This document shows positions 50,783-60,048 of a DNA stretch of 64,000 nucleotides, one piece after another (the stretch's first letter is position 1; every line of letters begins with the position of its first letter). A program made the translations under genes and the position numbers. The DNA comes from Flaviflagellibacter deserti. Lineage in GTDB: Bacteria; Pseudomonadota; Alphaproteobacteria; Rhizobiales; Methylopilaceae. The stretch covers positions 1 to 64,000 of the forward strand of contig NZ_JBHSJF010000001.1 of NCBI RefSeq assembly GCF_042652085.1, given 5' to 3'. The notes under the pieces are model-generated. The model did no database searches and was not told the DNA's origin. It saw nothing but the letters and a program-made list of their open reading frames with translations.

Positions 50783-51955
50783 ATGATAAATGATGTACCC
50801 GGCCGTCGGCCGGCTAATCCGCGTTTTTCTTGCGGACCCTGCACTAAACGCCCCGGCTGGAGCGTTGACGTTCTCCAAAATGCGCCGTTTGGGCGCTCCC
50901 ATCGCTCGAAGATCGGTAAATCCCGCCTGAAACAGGCGATCGATCTGACGCGAGAAATTCTCGAAATTCCCGCCGACTACCGCATTGCGATCGTTCCGGC
51001 GTCCGACACGGGCGCCGTCGAGATGTCGCTGTGGTCGATGCTCGGCGAGCGCGGCGTCGACGTGCTGGCCTGGGAGGCATTCAGCGCCGATTGGGTCACC
51101 GACGTCGTCGAACAGCTTCCGATCGACGATGTGCGCGTGATGACCGCGCCCTACGGCGAGCTACCCGACCTCTCCAAGGTCGATTGCGACCGCGACGTCG
51201 TCTTCGCGTGGAACGGCACGACCTCCGGCGTTCGCGTCCCGGATGCGGACTGGATCGCCGCCGACCGCAAGGGTCTGACGATCTGCGATGCCACCTCGGC
51301 CGCCTTCGCGCAGAAACTCGACTGGGCCAAGCTCGATGCCACGACCTTCTCCTGGCAGAAGGTGATGGGCGGCGAGGCCGCGCACGGCATGCTCGTCCTG
51401 TCGCCGCGCGCCGTCGCTCGTCTCGAGAGCTACAAGCCGGCCTGGCCGCTGCCGAAGATCTTCCGCATGACGAAGAACGGCAGACTGATCGAGGCCTTGT
51501 TCGAGGGCGAGACGATCAACACGCCCAGCCTGATGGCGACCGAAGATTATATCGACGCGCTGCACTGGGCGAAGTCGATCGGCGGTCTCGCGGGGCTGCG
51601 GGCCCGCGCCGACGCGAACTGCAAGGTCGTCACCGATTGGGTGGAACGTACCCCGTGGATCGACTTCCTTGGTGCCGAGACGGCCAATCGTTCCAACACG
51701 GCGCTCTGCCTGATGGTCGTCGATCCGCAGGTGACGAGCCTTCCGCCGGAGGCGCAGGCCGCCTTCTGCAAGGAGATCGTCTCGATCCTCGAGGTCGAGC
51801 AGGTCGCCTACGACATCGGCTCCTACAAGGATGCGCCGGCCGGTCTTCGTCTGTGGAGCGGTTCGACGGTCGAGACGGCCGATCTGGAAGCTCTGCTGCC
51901 CTGGCTCGACTGGGCGTTCGTTTCGGCAAAGGCGGCGCTGAGCCGCGCCGCTTGA
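50783..51955 (+). CDS. serC: Phosphoserine aminotransferase SerC
   Basis: The 390-residue PLP enzyme converts 3-phosphohydroxypyruvate and glutamate to phosphoserine. The N-terminus (RPANPRFSCGPCTKRPGW), the PLP-lysine region TTFSWQKVMGGEAAHGML and the C-terminal AGLRLWSGSTVE block match the alphaproteobacterial (archaeal-like) SerC branch. The start is the ATG at 50783; a GTG directly before it is also in frame. It follows the serC leader and is followed by serA after 10 bases, so the pair makes serine from 3-phosphoglycerate. Confidence 0.94.
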   Translation: MINDVPGRRPANPRFSCGPCTKRPGWSVDVLQNAPFGRSHRSKIGKSRLKQAIDLTREILEIPADYRIAIVPASDTGAVEMSLWSMLGERGVDVLAWEAFSADWVTDVVEQLPIDDVRVMTAPYGELPDLSKVDCDRDVVFAWNGTTSGVRVPDADWIAADRKGLTICDATSAAFAQKLDWAKLDATTFSWQKVMGGEAAHGMLVLSPRAVARLESYKPAWPLPKIFRMTKNGRLIEALFEGETINTPSLMATEDYIDALHWAKSIGGLAGLRARADANCKVVTDWVERTPWIDFLGAETANRSNTALCLMVVDPQVTSLPPEAQAAFCKEIVSILEVEQVAYDIGSYKDAPAGLRLWSGSTVETADLEALLPWLDWAFVSAKAALSRAA

Positions 51956-51965
51956 AGGCGCGCTC

Positions 51966-53549
51966 ATGCCCCGGGTTCTGATCTCCGACAAAATCTCTCC
52001 GGCCTCGGTCCAGATATTCAAGGACCGGGGCGTCGAGGTCGATTACCAGCCGGACCTCGGCAAGGATCGCGACGCGCTCGCCGCGATCATCGGCAATTAC
52101 GATGGCCTCGCCATCCGCTCGGCGACCAAGGTCACGTCCAAGGTGCTGGCCCAGGCTGGCCAGCTCAAGGTGATCGGCCGCGCCGGCATCGGCGTCGACA
52201 ATGTCGACATTCCGACCGCGACCGCGCGCGGCGTGATCGTTATGAACACGCCGTTCGGCAATTCGATCACGACCGCCGAGCATGCGATCGCGCTGCTGCT
52301 CGCCATCGCACGCGAGATTCCCGCCGCCGACCAGTCGACCCAGGCCGGCAAATGGGAGAAGACGCGCTTCCTCGGCGTCGAAATCACCGGCAAGACGCTC
52401 GGTATCATCGGTTGCGGCAATATCGGCTCGATCGTTTCGGATCGCGCGATCGGGCTGAAGATGAAGGTGATCGCCTTCGATCCGTTCCTGTCGTTCGAAC
52501 GGGCGGAGGATCTCGGCGTCGAGAAGGTCGAGCTCGAGGAGCTCCTCAGCCGCGCCGACTTCATCAGCCTGCACACGCCGCTGACCGATCGCACCAAGAA
52601 CATCCTCTCGGTCGACAATCTCGCGCTGACGAAGAAGGGCGTGCGTGTCATCAATTGCGCGCGCGGCGGCCTCGTCGACGAGGCGGCTCTGCGCAAGGCG
52701 CTCGACAGCGGCCATGTCGCGGGCGCGGCATTCGACGTGTTCTCGACCGAGCCTGCGACCGAGAACCCGCTGTTCGGCCATCCGCACGTGATCTGCACGC
52801 CGCATCTCGGCGCCTCTACCATGGAGGCGCAGGAGAACGTCGCGCTGCAGATTGCCGAGCAGATGTCGGACTATCTGGTGCGCGGCGCGATCACCAATGC
52901 GGTGAACTTCCCCTCGATCTCGGCCGAAGAGGCGCCGAAGCTCCGGCCCTTCATCCTGCTGGCGGAGAAGCTCGGCTCGTTCGCCGGGCAATTGACCGAT
53001 ACCGGGATCAGCAGCGTCCGGATCACCTATCAGGGTGAGGTCGCGGCGATGAACACCAAGGCGCTGACCTCCGCCGCGATCGCCGGACTGCTGCGGCCGA
53101 TGCTGGCCGACATCAACGTCGTTTCGGCGCCAGTCGTCGCCAAGGAACGCGGCATCGTCATCGAGGAAACGACGAGCGAGGCGGACAGCGATTACGATGC
53201 GCTGATGACCCTGACGGTCGTGACCGAGAACATGGAGCGCTCGATCTCGGGCACCGTGTTCGCCGACGGAAAGCCGCGCATCATCGACATCAAGGGCATA
53301 AAAATCGATGCCGAATTCGCGCCGTCGATGATCTACGTCGCGAACGAGGACAAGCCGGGTTTCGTCGGCCGCTTCGCGAGCCTGCTCGGAGAGGCGGGCG
53401 TCAACATCGCGACCTTCGCGCTCGGCCGCTACTCGCCGGGCGGAGACGCGATCGCCCTCGTTCAGATCGACGGCGACGTGCCGGACTCGGTCATGGAGCA
53501 GGTGAGGGCGCTGCCGCAGGTGCGCCAGGCGAGGCCGCTGGTTTTCTGA
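51966..53549 (+). CDS. serA: D-3-phosphoglycerate dehydrogenase SerA (long form)
   Basis: The 527-residue enzyme oxidises 3-phosphoglycerate to 3-phosphohydroxypyruvate, the first serine step. The NAD motif GIIGCGNIGSIVSDRAIG, the catalytic Arg in NCARGGLVDE and His in PHLGAST are present. After the catalytic part come an allosteric substrate-binding domain (about residues 320-450) and a C-terminal ACT domain (about 453-527, VANEDKPGFVGRFASLLGEAGVNIATF), the type-1 form that serine can inhibit. It is co-transcribed with serC. It converges with the DMT exporter gene. Confidence 0.96.
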   Translation: MPRVLISDKISPASVQIFKDRGVEVDYQPDLGKDRDALAAIIGNYDGLAIRSATKVTSKVLAQAGQLKVIGRAGIGVDNVDIPTATARGVIVMNTPFGNSITTAEHAIALLLAIAREIPAADQSTQAGKWEKTRFLGVEITGKTLGIIGCGNIGSIVSDRAIGLKMKVIAFDPFLSFERAEDLGVEKVELEELLSRADFISLHTPLTDRTKNILSVDNLALTKKGVRVINCARGGLVDEAALRKALDSGHVAGAAFDVFSTEPATENPLFGHPHVICTPHLGASTMEAQENVALQIAEQMSDYLVRGAITNAVNFPSISAEEAPKLRPFILLAEKLGSFAGQLTDTGISSVRITYQGEVAAMNTKALTSAAIAGLLRPMLADINVVSAPVVAKERGIVIEETTSEADSDYDALMTLTVVTENMERSISGTVFADGKPRIIDIKGIKIDAEFAPSMIYVANEDKPGFVGRFASLLGEAGVNIATFALGRYSPGGDAIALVQIDGDVPDSVMEQVRALPQVRQARPLVF

Positions 53550-53581
53550 TCAAGTCTGCAACCCGCCAGCGAACGCCGTTC

Positions 53582-54514
53582 TCAGACTGGCTGGTCTGCC
53601 AAAGGCCTTTTGGCTTTCAGCGTCGCGATCACGACACCGCTGATCACCAGCGCGAATCCGATCGCGTGGAATAGCTGGAAATCCTCTCCCAGAAAGACGA
53701 TCGCCAGGATCGCCCCGAACACCGGGATCAGGTGGAAGAACGGGCTGGCGCGATTGGCGCCAACGAGATCGACCGCCCGGACGAACATCGTATAGGCGAC
53801 GAGCGACGGGAAAATGCCGACATAGAAGACGATCGATAGCGTGCCGGGATTGACGTCCATGCGCGCGCCCGAGGCGAATTCGAGAGCGGCGATCGGGGCC
53901 AGCATCAGCGCGCCGCCGGCGACCGTGATCGCCAGGAAGCCGACATGGTCCATCTTCGGCCGCTTGCGCAGCATCACGGTGTAGACGCCGTATATCGACA
54001 GGGCGACGAGATTCATCAGATCGCCGACATTGAACGTCAGCGACGCGAGATGGGTGAAGTCGCCGTGGCAGATGATGGTCACCACGCCGAACAGCGAGGT
54101 GAGGATGCCGAAGAGCTGGCCGTTGGTCAGGCGTTCGCGAAAGAGCGCGAAGCTCCAGAGCGCGACGATCAGCGGACCGATCGACTGCAGCAGCAGGATG
54201 TTGAGCGCCGTCGTGTAATTGAGGCCCCAATAGGCGAGCGTGTTGTAGGCGGCGATGCCCGTGGCCGACAGAAGCAGCAATAGAGGAGCGTTCGCCTTGA
54301 TGACCGGCCAGTCCCGCCGGATGCGCGGCCAGGCGATCGGAAGGATGATCGCCGCAGCGATCGACCAGCGCAGGAAGGCGAGCATCAACGGCGGAATCTC
54401 GCCGGCGGCGACACGTCCGAGCACGATATTGCCGGCCCAGAGCAATTGGGTGAGGACGAGAAGCAGATAAGGGCGGTCGAAGATTCCGGCCGGCGAACGG
54501 GGCGGGGTGCTCAT
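53582..54514 (-). CDS. EamA/DMT family transporter
   Basis: The 310-residue inner-membrane protein has about ten hydrophobic helices in two EamA repeats. The first runs over about residues 15-145 (LLWAGNIVLGRVAAGEIPPLMLAFLRW) and the second about 160-295 (LIPVFGAILAIVFLGEDFQLFHAIG). Such proteins export amino acids, metabolites or drugs, and the substrate here is unknown. Location next to serA makes an amino acid plausible but is weak evidence. I chose the ATG at 54514; longer in-frame starts exist. The ribosome binding site is weak. Confidence 0.9.
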   Translation of the reverse strand: MSTPPRSPAGIFDRPYLLLVLTQLLWAGNIVLGRVAAGEIPPLMLAFLRWSIAAAIILPIAWPRIRRDWPVIKANAPLLLLLSATGIAAYNTLAYWGLNYTTALNILLLQSIGPLIVALWSFALFRERLTNGQLFGILTSLFGVVTIICHGDFTHLASLTFNVGDLMNLVALSIYGVYTVMLRKRPKMDHVGFLAITVAGGALMLAPIAALEFASGARMDVNPGTLSIVFYVGIFPSLVAYTMFVRAVDLVGANRASPFFHLIPVFGAILAIVFLGEDFQLFHAIGFALVISGVVIATLKAKRPLADQPV

Positions 54515-54599
54515 CGCCGGGTTCGTGCCCGCCAAATGGGCCCAAAGCAAGGGGCCCTTTGTCTCCTTGCCTCACAGTGGTTGATCCTTTACGACACGG

Positions 54600-54635
54600 C
54601 AAAGCCCGGCCTCACAAGGCGCAGGGCTTTTTTCA
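54600..54635 (+). promoter_or_regulatory. Hairpin with U-tract in the purA leader (possible attenuator)
   Basis: AAAGCCC (54601-54607) and GGGCTTT (54624-54630) pair and are followed by more T residues, so the structure looks like an intrinsic terminator. It sits 25 bases before the purA start, and the nearest upstream gene on that strand ends more than 1 kb away. It therefore could regulate purA itself. Confidence 0.45.
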
Positions 54636-54660
54636 CGTCGAGAGCTAGCGAGAGTTTCGG

Positions 54661-55959
54661 ATGGCCAATGTGGTCGTGGTCGGCGCCCAATGGGGCGACG
54701 AGGGCAAGGGCAAGATCGTCGACTGGTTGAGCGAGAAGGCCGATGTGGTCGTACGCTTCCAGGGAGGCCATAACGCCGGCCACACTTTGGTCATCGACGG
54801 CACGACCTACAAACTGAGCCTCTTGCCGTCGGGCGTGGTGCGCAAGGGCAAGCTTTCGGTCATCGGCAACGGCGTCGTCATCGATCCGCATGCCTTCGGC
54901 GCCGAGGTCGAGCGTCTGAAGGATCAGGGCGTCGAGGTCAGCCGCGACAGCCTGCGCATCGCTGACAATGCGACGCTCATCCTGTCGCTCCATCGCGAGC
55001 TGGATGCGCTGCGCGAGGATGCGGCAGCGGCATCCGGCACCAAGATCGGCACGACCAAACGCGGCATCGGCCCCGCTTACGAGGACAAGGCCGGCCGCCG
55101 CGCGATTCGCGTGCAGGACCTCGCAGACCCGCAGATGCTGCCGCAGCGAATCGAGCGCCTGCTGGTCCACCACAACGCCATCCGCCGCGGGCTCGGGCTG
55201 GAGGAATTTTCGGCCGAGGTGCTCCTCGAAGAGCTGACTTCGGCAGCTCCGAAGGTGCTGCCCTATATCGATGCTACCTGGGAGTTGCTCGACGACAAGC
55301 GCCGCTCCGGAGCGCGAATCCTGTTCGAGGGCGCGCAGGGCGCGCTGCTCGACGTCGATCACGGCACCTATCCCTACGTGACCTCGTCCAATACCGTCGC
55401 GGGCGCCGCTGCCGCCGGTTCGGGCCTCGGCCCGAAGGCCATCGGCTATGTGCTCGGCATTGCCAAGGCCTATACCACTCGCGTCGGTGAAGGGCCGTTC
55501 CCGACCGAACTGCACGACGAGACGGGCCGCCTGATCGGCGAGCGCGGCCGCGAATTCGGCACCGTCACCGGCCGTCCGCGCCGCTGCGGCTGGTTTGATG
55601 CCGTCGCCGTGCGCCAGACCGTGAGGACATCGGGCATCGACGGCATCGCGCTGACCAAGCTCGACATCCTCGACGGCTTCGACGAGATCAAGGTCTGCAC
55701 GCGTTATCGTCTTGACGGTAAGGAAATCGACAGGCTACCGGCAAGTCAGGCGGAACAGGCGCGAATCGAGCCGGTTTATGAGACGGTGGAAGGGTGGACG
55801 GCATCCAGCCAGGGCGGTCGCTCCTGGGTCGACCTTCCGGCGCAGGCGGTGAAATATGTGCGCAGAATCGAAGAGTTGATCGGCTGTCCGGTTGCGCTTC
55901 TTTCAACGAGCCCGGAGCGTGATGACACAATTCTGGTTCATGATCCCTTCCAGGACTGA
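54661..55959 (+). CDS. purA: Adenylosuccinate synthetase PurA
   Basis: The 432-residue enzyme joins IMP and aspartate with GTP to form adenylosuccinate, the first committed step to AMP. The P-loop-like GAQWGDEGKGKIVDWLSE, QGGHNAGHTLVIDG, GTTKRGIGPAYEDK and the GRPRRCGWFDAVAVR region are all intact. Length is normal. A terminator-like hairpin lies in its 5' leader. It is followed about 55 bases later by a conserved membrane-protein gene. Confidence 0.96.
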   Translation: MANVVVVGAQWGDEGKGKIVDWLSEKADVVVRFQGGHNAGHTLVIDGTTYKLSLLPSGVVRKGKLSVIGNGVVIDPHAFGAEVERLKDQGVEVSRDSLRIADNATLILSLHRELDALREDAAAASGTKIGTTKRGIGPAYEDKAGRRAIRVQDLADPQMLPQRIERLLVHHNAIRRGLGLEEFSAEVLLEELTSAAPKVLPYIDATWELLDDKRRSGARILFEGAQGALLDVDHGTYPYVTSSNTVAGAAAAGSGLGPKAIGYVLGIAKAYTTRVGEGPFPTELHDETGRLIGERGREFGTVTGRPRRCGWFDAVAVRQTVRTSGIDGIALTKLDILDGFDEIKVCTRYRLDGKEIDRLPASQAEQARIEPVYETVEGWTASSQGGRSWVDLPAQAVKYVRRIEELIGCPVALLSTSPERDDTILVHDPFQD

Positions 55960-56014
55960 CCGTTTCGCAACCGTCTTTGCGAGAATACGCTTTAAAGTGT
56001 AATTTGTTGGTGGC

Positions 56015-57457
56015 ATGGCCGATTATTATCCCGTTCTTCAACGCGCTGTTGCAGGGCTCGCCCCGAACACGGCCGAGAACCGTCGAGCGGTGTATGAGCG
56101 CGCGCGTCAGGCAATCGTCAAACAGCTCCGTAGCTACGACCCGCCGCTAACCGAATCCGAGATCACGAAGGAGCGCCTCGCCCTCGAGGAAGCCGTCCGG
56201 AAGATCGAGACCGAGGCGCGCGTGGCCGCGGCACCGCCGAAGGCACCGCCGCCCCGTCCGGGTGGCGAGGGACAGACCAAGGTCCAGTCCGCCGCTGCCG
56301 ATGCGGCGTCGCTCGGCGCCGCTGCCGCCAATGCTCAGGTCAGCGTCAACACGACCCGTGCAGCATTCGAGCCGGATCCCCCGCGTGCCGCACCGCCGCC
56401 GCGCATGGAGCCGCGTTTCGAGCCGCCGCGTGCACCGGTCGCGCCGCCGGAGCCTCGCCCGTTTGAGCCGCGTTCTCCGGAACCACGTTCGCCCGAGTCA
56501 CCGTCGTTCACCGCCCCCGTTCGTCCTGGCTTCGAGCCGTCGGGGGATGCGCGGCCGTTCCCGATCCAGAACGGCGATGTTCGCGATATCGACGAGGACG
56601 AGCCCAGGCCGAGATCGCGGGTGCGCGTGCTGGCGGCGGTCGCGGTGACCGTGCTCGTCGCCGCCGGAGTGCTTGGGGGCATCGCCTATATGTCCGGCGA
56701 CGGCTCCAGCACCCCGACCGCGACGAATACCGGCCCGAAGATTTCCGATCGCGTGGGAGATCAAGCTGCCGCGCCGACCATCGGTCAGGGCGGAGTCGCT
56801 CGCGAAGTGCCGGCCGAGCAGACCGCGGACGTGTCGACGGACACGCCGCCGGCTCCGTCGGAGCCGGTCGATCCGGGGACTTTGGTGAGCCAGCGCGCCA
56901 TCCTTTACGAGGAGGCACCCGACCAGCAGGGCGGCAATGCGTTTGCCGGTCAGGTCGTCTGGCGCACGGGTCCCGCGCCGGGCGGTAGCGGCGAGACGGA
57001 GATCCGCGGCGAGATCACGATCCCCGAGCGGAACATCAAGGTCACGCTCGCCCTGAAGCGCAATCTCGACTCGACGCTGCCGGCGAGCCACACGATCGAC
57101 ATCCAGTTCACTCTCCCGCCGGACTTCTCGAACGCAGGCATCGGCAATGTGCCGGGCATCCTGTTCAAGCCGACGGAAGAAGCGGGCGGCTCGGCGCTGA
57201 CCGGCCTGTCGGTGAAGGTGATGAGCAACATGTTCCTGATCGGCCTGTCCGACTCGCCGACCGACCGGGAGCAGAACCTGAAGGCGATCCGCGAGCGTTC
57301 CTGGATCGACGTGCCGATCCTCTACGAAAATGGCCGCCGCGCCGTGCTGACTCTGGAGAAGGGACCGCCGGGCGAGCGCGCGTTCAACGACGCGTTCGCG
57401 GCCTGGGATGCGGCGCCGCCGATCGCGTCCAGCAATTCGCCGGTGACCCCGCGATAA
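56015..57457 (+). CDS. Single-pass membrane protein with Pro-rich region, conserved hypothetical
   Basis: The 480-residue protein has an N-terminal helical cytoplasmic domain (about residues 1-75: YYPVLQRAVAGLAPNTAENRRAVYERARQAIVKQL). A long Pro/Glu/Arg-rich disordered segment follows (about 78-195), then one transmembrane helix (about 207-228) and a periplasmic domain (about 290-470) without known motifs. The N-terminal block is recognisable in Hyphomicrobiales hypothetical proteins near purA (from memory). The function is unknown. The ATG at 56015 has TTGGTGG upstream, a weak site. It ends at a bidirectional terminator shared with rpoH. Confidence 0.75.
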   Translation: MADYYPVLQRAVAGLAPNTAENRRAVYERARQAIVKQLRSYDPPLTESEITKERLALEEAVRKIETEARVAAAPPKAPPPRPGGEGQTKVQSAAADAASLGAAAANAQVSVNTTRAAFEPDPPRAAPPPRMEPRFEPPRAPVAPPEPRPFEPRSPEPRSPESPSFTAPVRPGFEPSGDARPFPIQNGDVRDIDEDEPRPRSRVRVLAAVAVTVLVAAGVLGGIAYMSGDGSSTPTATNTGPKISDRVGDQAAAPTIGQGGVAREVPAEQTADVSTDTPPAPSEPVDPGTLVSQRAILYEEAPDQQGGNAFAGQVVWRTGPAPGGSGETEIRGEITIPERNIKVTLALKRNLDSTLPASHTIDIQFTLPPDFSNAGIGNVPGILFKPTEEAGGSALTGLSVKVMSNMFLIGLSDSPTDREQNLKAIRERSWIDVPILYENGRRAVLTLEKGPPGERAFNDAFAAWDAAPPIASSNSPVTPR

Positions 57458-57488
57458 TAAAAAGGCCCAGCTTTCGCTGGGCCTTTGT
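57457..57488. terminator. Bidirectional terminator between 56015-57457 gene and rpoH
   Basis: AAAAAGGCCCAGC and GCTGGGCCTTT with a tttc loop form a strong stem with A- and T-runs on both sides. It lies between two convergent genes and suits both. Confidence 0.88.
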
Positions 57489-57507
57489 CGTATCAGACAG
57501 GTTCGTT

Positions 57508-58404
57508 TCAGGCGAGGGCGGCGTGGCCCGCTTCGAGGCGGGCGACGCTGGCACGGACCGCCTGCTGCACCTTCTCGAAAGCCCTGACTTCGATCTGGCG
57601 GACGCGCTCGCGCGACACGCCGAACTCGGTCGACAGCTCTTCGAGCGTGATCGGCTCCTCGGCGAGCTTCCTTGCCTCGAAGATACGACGCTCGCGGTCG
57701 TTCAGCACATTCATCGCCTGCTTGAGGGCGCCGCGACGATTGTCCATCTCTTCGCTTTCGGCGAGGACGGATTCCTGGCTGGCGCTCTCGTCGACGAGCC
57801 AGTCCTGCCATTCGGACGAATCCGCCTCATCGCCGCGCAGCGGCGAATTGAGCGATGCGTCGCCCGACAGGCGGCGGTTCATCGACACGACGTCCTCTTC
57901 GGTGACGCCGAGCTTCTTGGCGATGCTCGCGACCTGGTCCGGACGCAGATCACCGTCATCCAGAGCCGAAATCTGGCTCTTGGCCTTGCGCAGGTTGAAG
58001 AAGAGCTTCTTCTGGTTGGCCGTGGTGCCCATCTTCACGAGCGACCAGGACCGCAGGATGTACTCTTGTATCGCGGCGCGAATCCACCACATGGCGTAGG
58101 TGGCGAGGCGGAAGCCCTTATCCGGATCGAACCGCTTCACCGCCTGCATGAGGCCGACATTACCTTCGGAGATCACTTCCCCGATCGGAAGGCCATAGCC
58201 CCGATAGCCCATCGCGATCTTCGCGACGAGGCGGAGATGGCTCGTGACGAGCTGATGCGCCGCGTCGCGGTCGCCCTTCTCCTGCCAGGACTTGGCCAGC
58301 ATGAATTCTTCGTCGGGATCGAGCATCGGAAACCGACGGATCTCGTCGAGGTAGCGGCTCAGGCCGCTGTCTGCTGAGATAACTGGAAGCGCTGCGCGCG
58401 CCAT
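57508..58404 (-). CDS. rpoH: RNA polymerase sigma-32 factor RpoH
   Basis: The 298-residue heat-shock sigma factor has region 2 (EVISEGNVGLMQAVKRFDPDKGFRLATYAMWWIRAAI), the RpoH box QKKLFFNLR that sets it apart from RpoD, and region 4 (LEELSTEFGVSRERVRQIEVRAFEKVQQAV). It directs transcription of chaperone and protease genes. FtsH, encoded in this window, is its degrading protease in E. coli. I chose the ATG at 58404 by family length with AAGGG upstream; an in-frame extension to 58467 is unlikely. Many alphaproteobacteria have more than one rpoH. Confidence 0.94.
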   Translation of the reverse strand: MARAALPVISADSGLSRYLDEIRRFPMLDPDEEFMLAKSWQEKGDRDAAHQLVTSHLRLVAKIAMGYRGYGLPIGEVISEGNVGLMQAVKRFDPDKGFRLATYAMWWIRAAIQEYILRSWSLVKMGTTANQKKLFFNLRKAKSQISALDDGDLRPDQVASIAKKLGVTEEDVVSMNRRLSGDASLNSPLRGDEADSSEWQDWLVDESASQESVLAESEEMDNRRGALKQAMNVLNDRERRIFEARKLAEEPITLEELSTEFGVSRERVRQIEVRAFEKVQQAVRASVARLEAGHAALA

Positions 58405-58539
58405 GACTACCCTTTCCCCGCATGTCCCCCTTACGGCGGGACCGCAGCTGGCTGCGAAAATCGCCAAGCCATCGGTAGCTAATATAGGCCCACCTCTCTG
58501 TGGCGATAAGGGGGCGTCGACAGATTTTTTTAGCGAACA

Positions 58540-59547
58540 CTAAAGAGATTTGCGGAGGCTCTCGACAAGTGCCTCCATGTCGACGGGAAGGGGGCTTTCG
58601 AACGACATCAACTCGCCCGTCACGGGGTGCTCGAAGGCGAGGTGGGTTGCATGCAGCGCCTGTCTGCCGAGGCCGTCGAGCAGCGCGCGCGTTTCCTCCG
58701 ATAAATGCTTTGCCTTGGTCTTGAAGCCAGCGCCATAGGTTGAGTCGCCGAGAACCGGGTGGCCGAGATGGGCCATGTGGACGCGGATCTGGTGCGTGCG
58801 TCCGGTCTCCAGTGCGCAACGGACGAGGCTCACGATCGGCGCCGCGACCGGGCCGAAGCTTTCCTCCATCTCCCAATGGGTGATCGCCTCGCGGCCGCGT
58901 TCGCCGCGCGCGACATGCATCTTCTCGCGGTTGCGGGGATCGCGGTCGATCGCGGCTTCGACCGTTCCACGCTGGCGGGACATGCCTCCCCAGACGAGCG
59001 CCAGATAGGCGCGTTCCAGCGCTCCGGTGCGGCCGTGGTCGGCGAACTGCTCTGCCAGTGAGCGATGGGCGCGGTCGTTCTTGGCGGCAACGAGAAGGCC
59101 CGTCGTGTCCTTGTCGAGGCGATGGACGATGCCGGGGCGCTCGACGCCGCCGATGCCGGACAGCGAGCCGGCGCAATGGGCGAGCAGGGCGTTGACGAGC
59201 GTGCCGGTCCAGTTGCCTGCGCCCGGATGGACGACGAGCCCAGCCGGCTTGTCGATGACGATCAGCTCGTCATCCTCGTAGATGACGTTCAGCGGGATGT
59301 TCTCCGCTTCCGGCTCCGCGGGTTCGGGCGGCGGAATCTCAATCGCGATTTGATCGTCGCCCGCGACCTTCGCCTTTGGGTCTCGGACCGTCTTGCCGCC
59401 TAGCGTCACCTTGCCGTCGCGGACAAGCGCCTGTATCCGGGTGCGCGACAAATCCGGCACGGCCTGCGCGAGCGCGCGGTCGAGCCTCTCCCCGGCCGCT
59501 TCTGGCGGCAGGACAATCTCAAGACGCTGTTGGACAGGATCGGTCAT
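58540..59547 (-). CDS. RluA-family 23S rRNA pseudouridine synthase (RluD-like)
   Basis: The 335-residue enzyme has an N-terminal S4 RNA-binding domain (about residues 15-75, ERLDRALAQAVPDLSRTRIQALVRDGKVTLGG). The catalytic domain has the key Asp in HRLDKDTTGLLVAAK and the ALETGRTHQIRVHMAHLGHPVLGD motif. It most likely acts like RluD, modifying helix 69 of 23S rRNA. Its ATG at 59547 stands back to back with the ATG of the DUF6476 gene (CATATG), so promoters of each must lie within the other's coding region. It precedes rpoH on the same strand with about 135 bases between, a usual neighbour. Confidence 0.92.
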   Translation of the reverse strand: MTDPVQQRLEIVLPPEAAGERLDRALAQAVPDLSRTRIQALVRDGKVTLGGKTVRDPKAKVAGDDQIAIEIPPPEPAEPEAENIPLNVIYEDDELIVIDKPAGLVVHPGAGNWTGTLVNALLAHCAGSLSGIGGVERPGIVHRLDKDTTGLLVAAKNDRAHRSLAEQFADHGRTGALERAYLALVWGGMSRQRGTVEAAIDRDPRNREKMHVARGERGREAITHWEMEESFGPVAAPIVSLVRCALETGRTHQIRVHMAHLGHPVLGDSTYGAGFKTKAKHLSEETRALLDGLGRQALHATHLAFEHPVTGELMSFESPLPVDMEALVESLRKSL

Positions 59548-59901
59548 ATGGTTGGGATCGATGACGAGAGGGAAGCCGAGGTCGATCCGCGCACGGCCGA
59601 GATCATGCGCAAGATGCGCATCTTCGCCTTCGTGTCGATCGCCACCATGGCGATTGGATTTCTGAGCGTCATGTCGGTGATCGCATGGCGCCTCGTCAAG
59701 CAGAACGAGGGCGTACCGGGGTCGGAAGGCGAATTGCAGGGTGTGCTGCCGATCGCGGCCGGTACCAGGATCACCGGAACGACCTCCGACGGCAAACGGC
59801 TGTTCGTGACGGTCGAGGCCGAAAACGGCCGGCAGATGATCCATGTCTTCGACGCGACGACGCTCGCCTATCGCGGCCGGATCGAAACGCTGACGCATTA
59901 A
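59548..59901 (+). CDS. DUF6476 family single-pass membrane protein
   Basis: The 117-residue protein has a short charged N-terminus and one transmembrane helix (about residues 28-50, FAFVSIATMAIGFLSVMSVIAW). A beta-rich periplasmic part follows (about 62-117, LPIAAGTRITGTTSDGKRLFVTVEAENGRQMIHVFD). This fits the DUF6476 group, common in alphaproteobacteria beside rluD and of unknown function. I use the ATG at 59548 preceded by AGGAT; a TTG at 59530 is in frame. Its first base adjoins the first base of the divergent gene. Confidence 0.75.
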   Translation: MVGIDDEREAEVDPRTAEIMRKMRIFAFVSIATMAIGFLSVMSVIAWRLVKQNEGVPGSEGELQGVLPIAAGTRITGTTSDGKRLFVTVEAENGRQMIHVFDATTLAYRGRIETLTH

Positions 59902-59914
59902 CGCACAATCACGC

Positions 59915-59943
59915 TTGAACCTTCGGCGGCGGCTCATTATAGG
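59915..59943 (+). promoter_or_regulatory. tRNA-Glu promoter
   Basis: TTGAAC (59915-59920) and TATAGG (59938-59943) are spaced by 17 bases, about 30 bases upstream of the mature tRNA 5' end. This is a good sigma-70 match. Confidence 0.6.
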
Positions 59944-59972
59944 GGTGCCTTCGCGAGCAGATGCCGCGCCGC

Positions 59973-60048
59973 GCTCCCTTCGTCTAGCGGTCTAGGACGT
60001 CGCCCTCTCACGGCGAAAACAGGGGTTCGAGTCCCCTAGGGAGCGCCA
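59973..60048 (+). tRNA. tRNA-Glu (anticodon CTC)
   Basis: A complete cloverleaf is visible. The acceptor arms are gctccct (59973-59979) and agggagc (60038-60044). The D arm contains tctagcggtctagga. The anticodon arm is tcgcc / ggcga around the loop ctctcac, giving anticodon CTC, which reads GAG. The T arm is aggggttcgagtcccct, and G plus an encoded CCA follows at 60046-60048. No duplicated 3' end is seen in the next 200 bases, so there is no sign of an integrated element. Confidence 0.96.
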
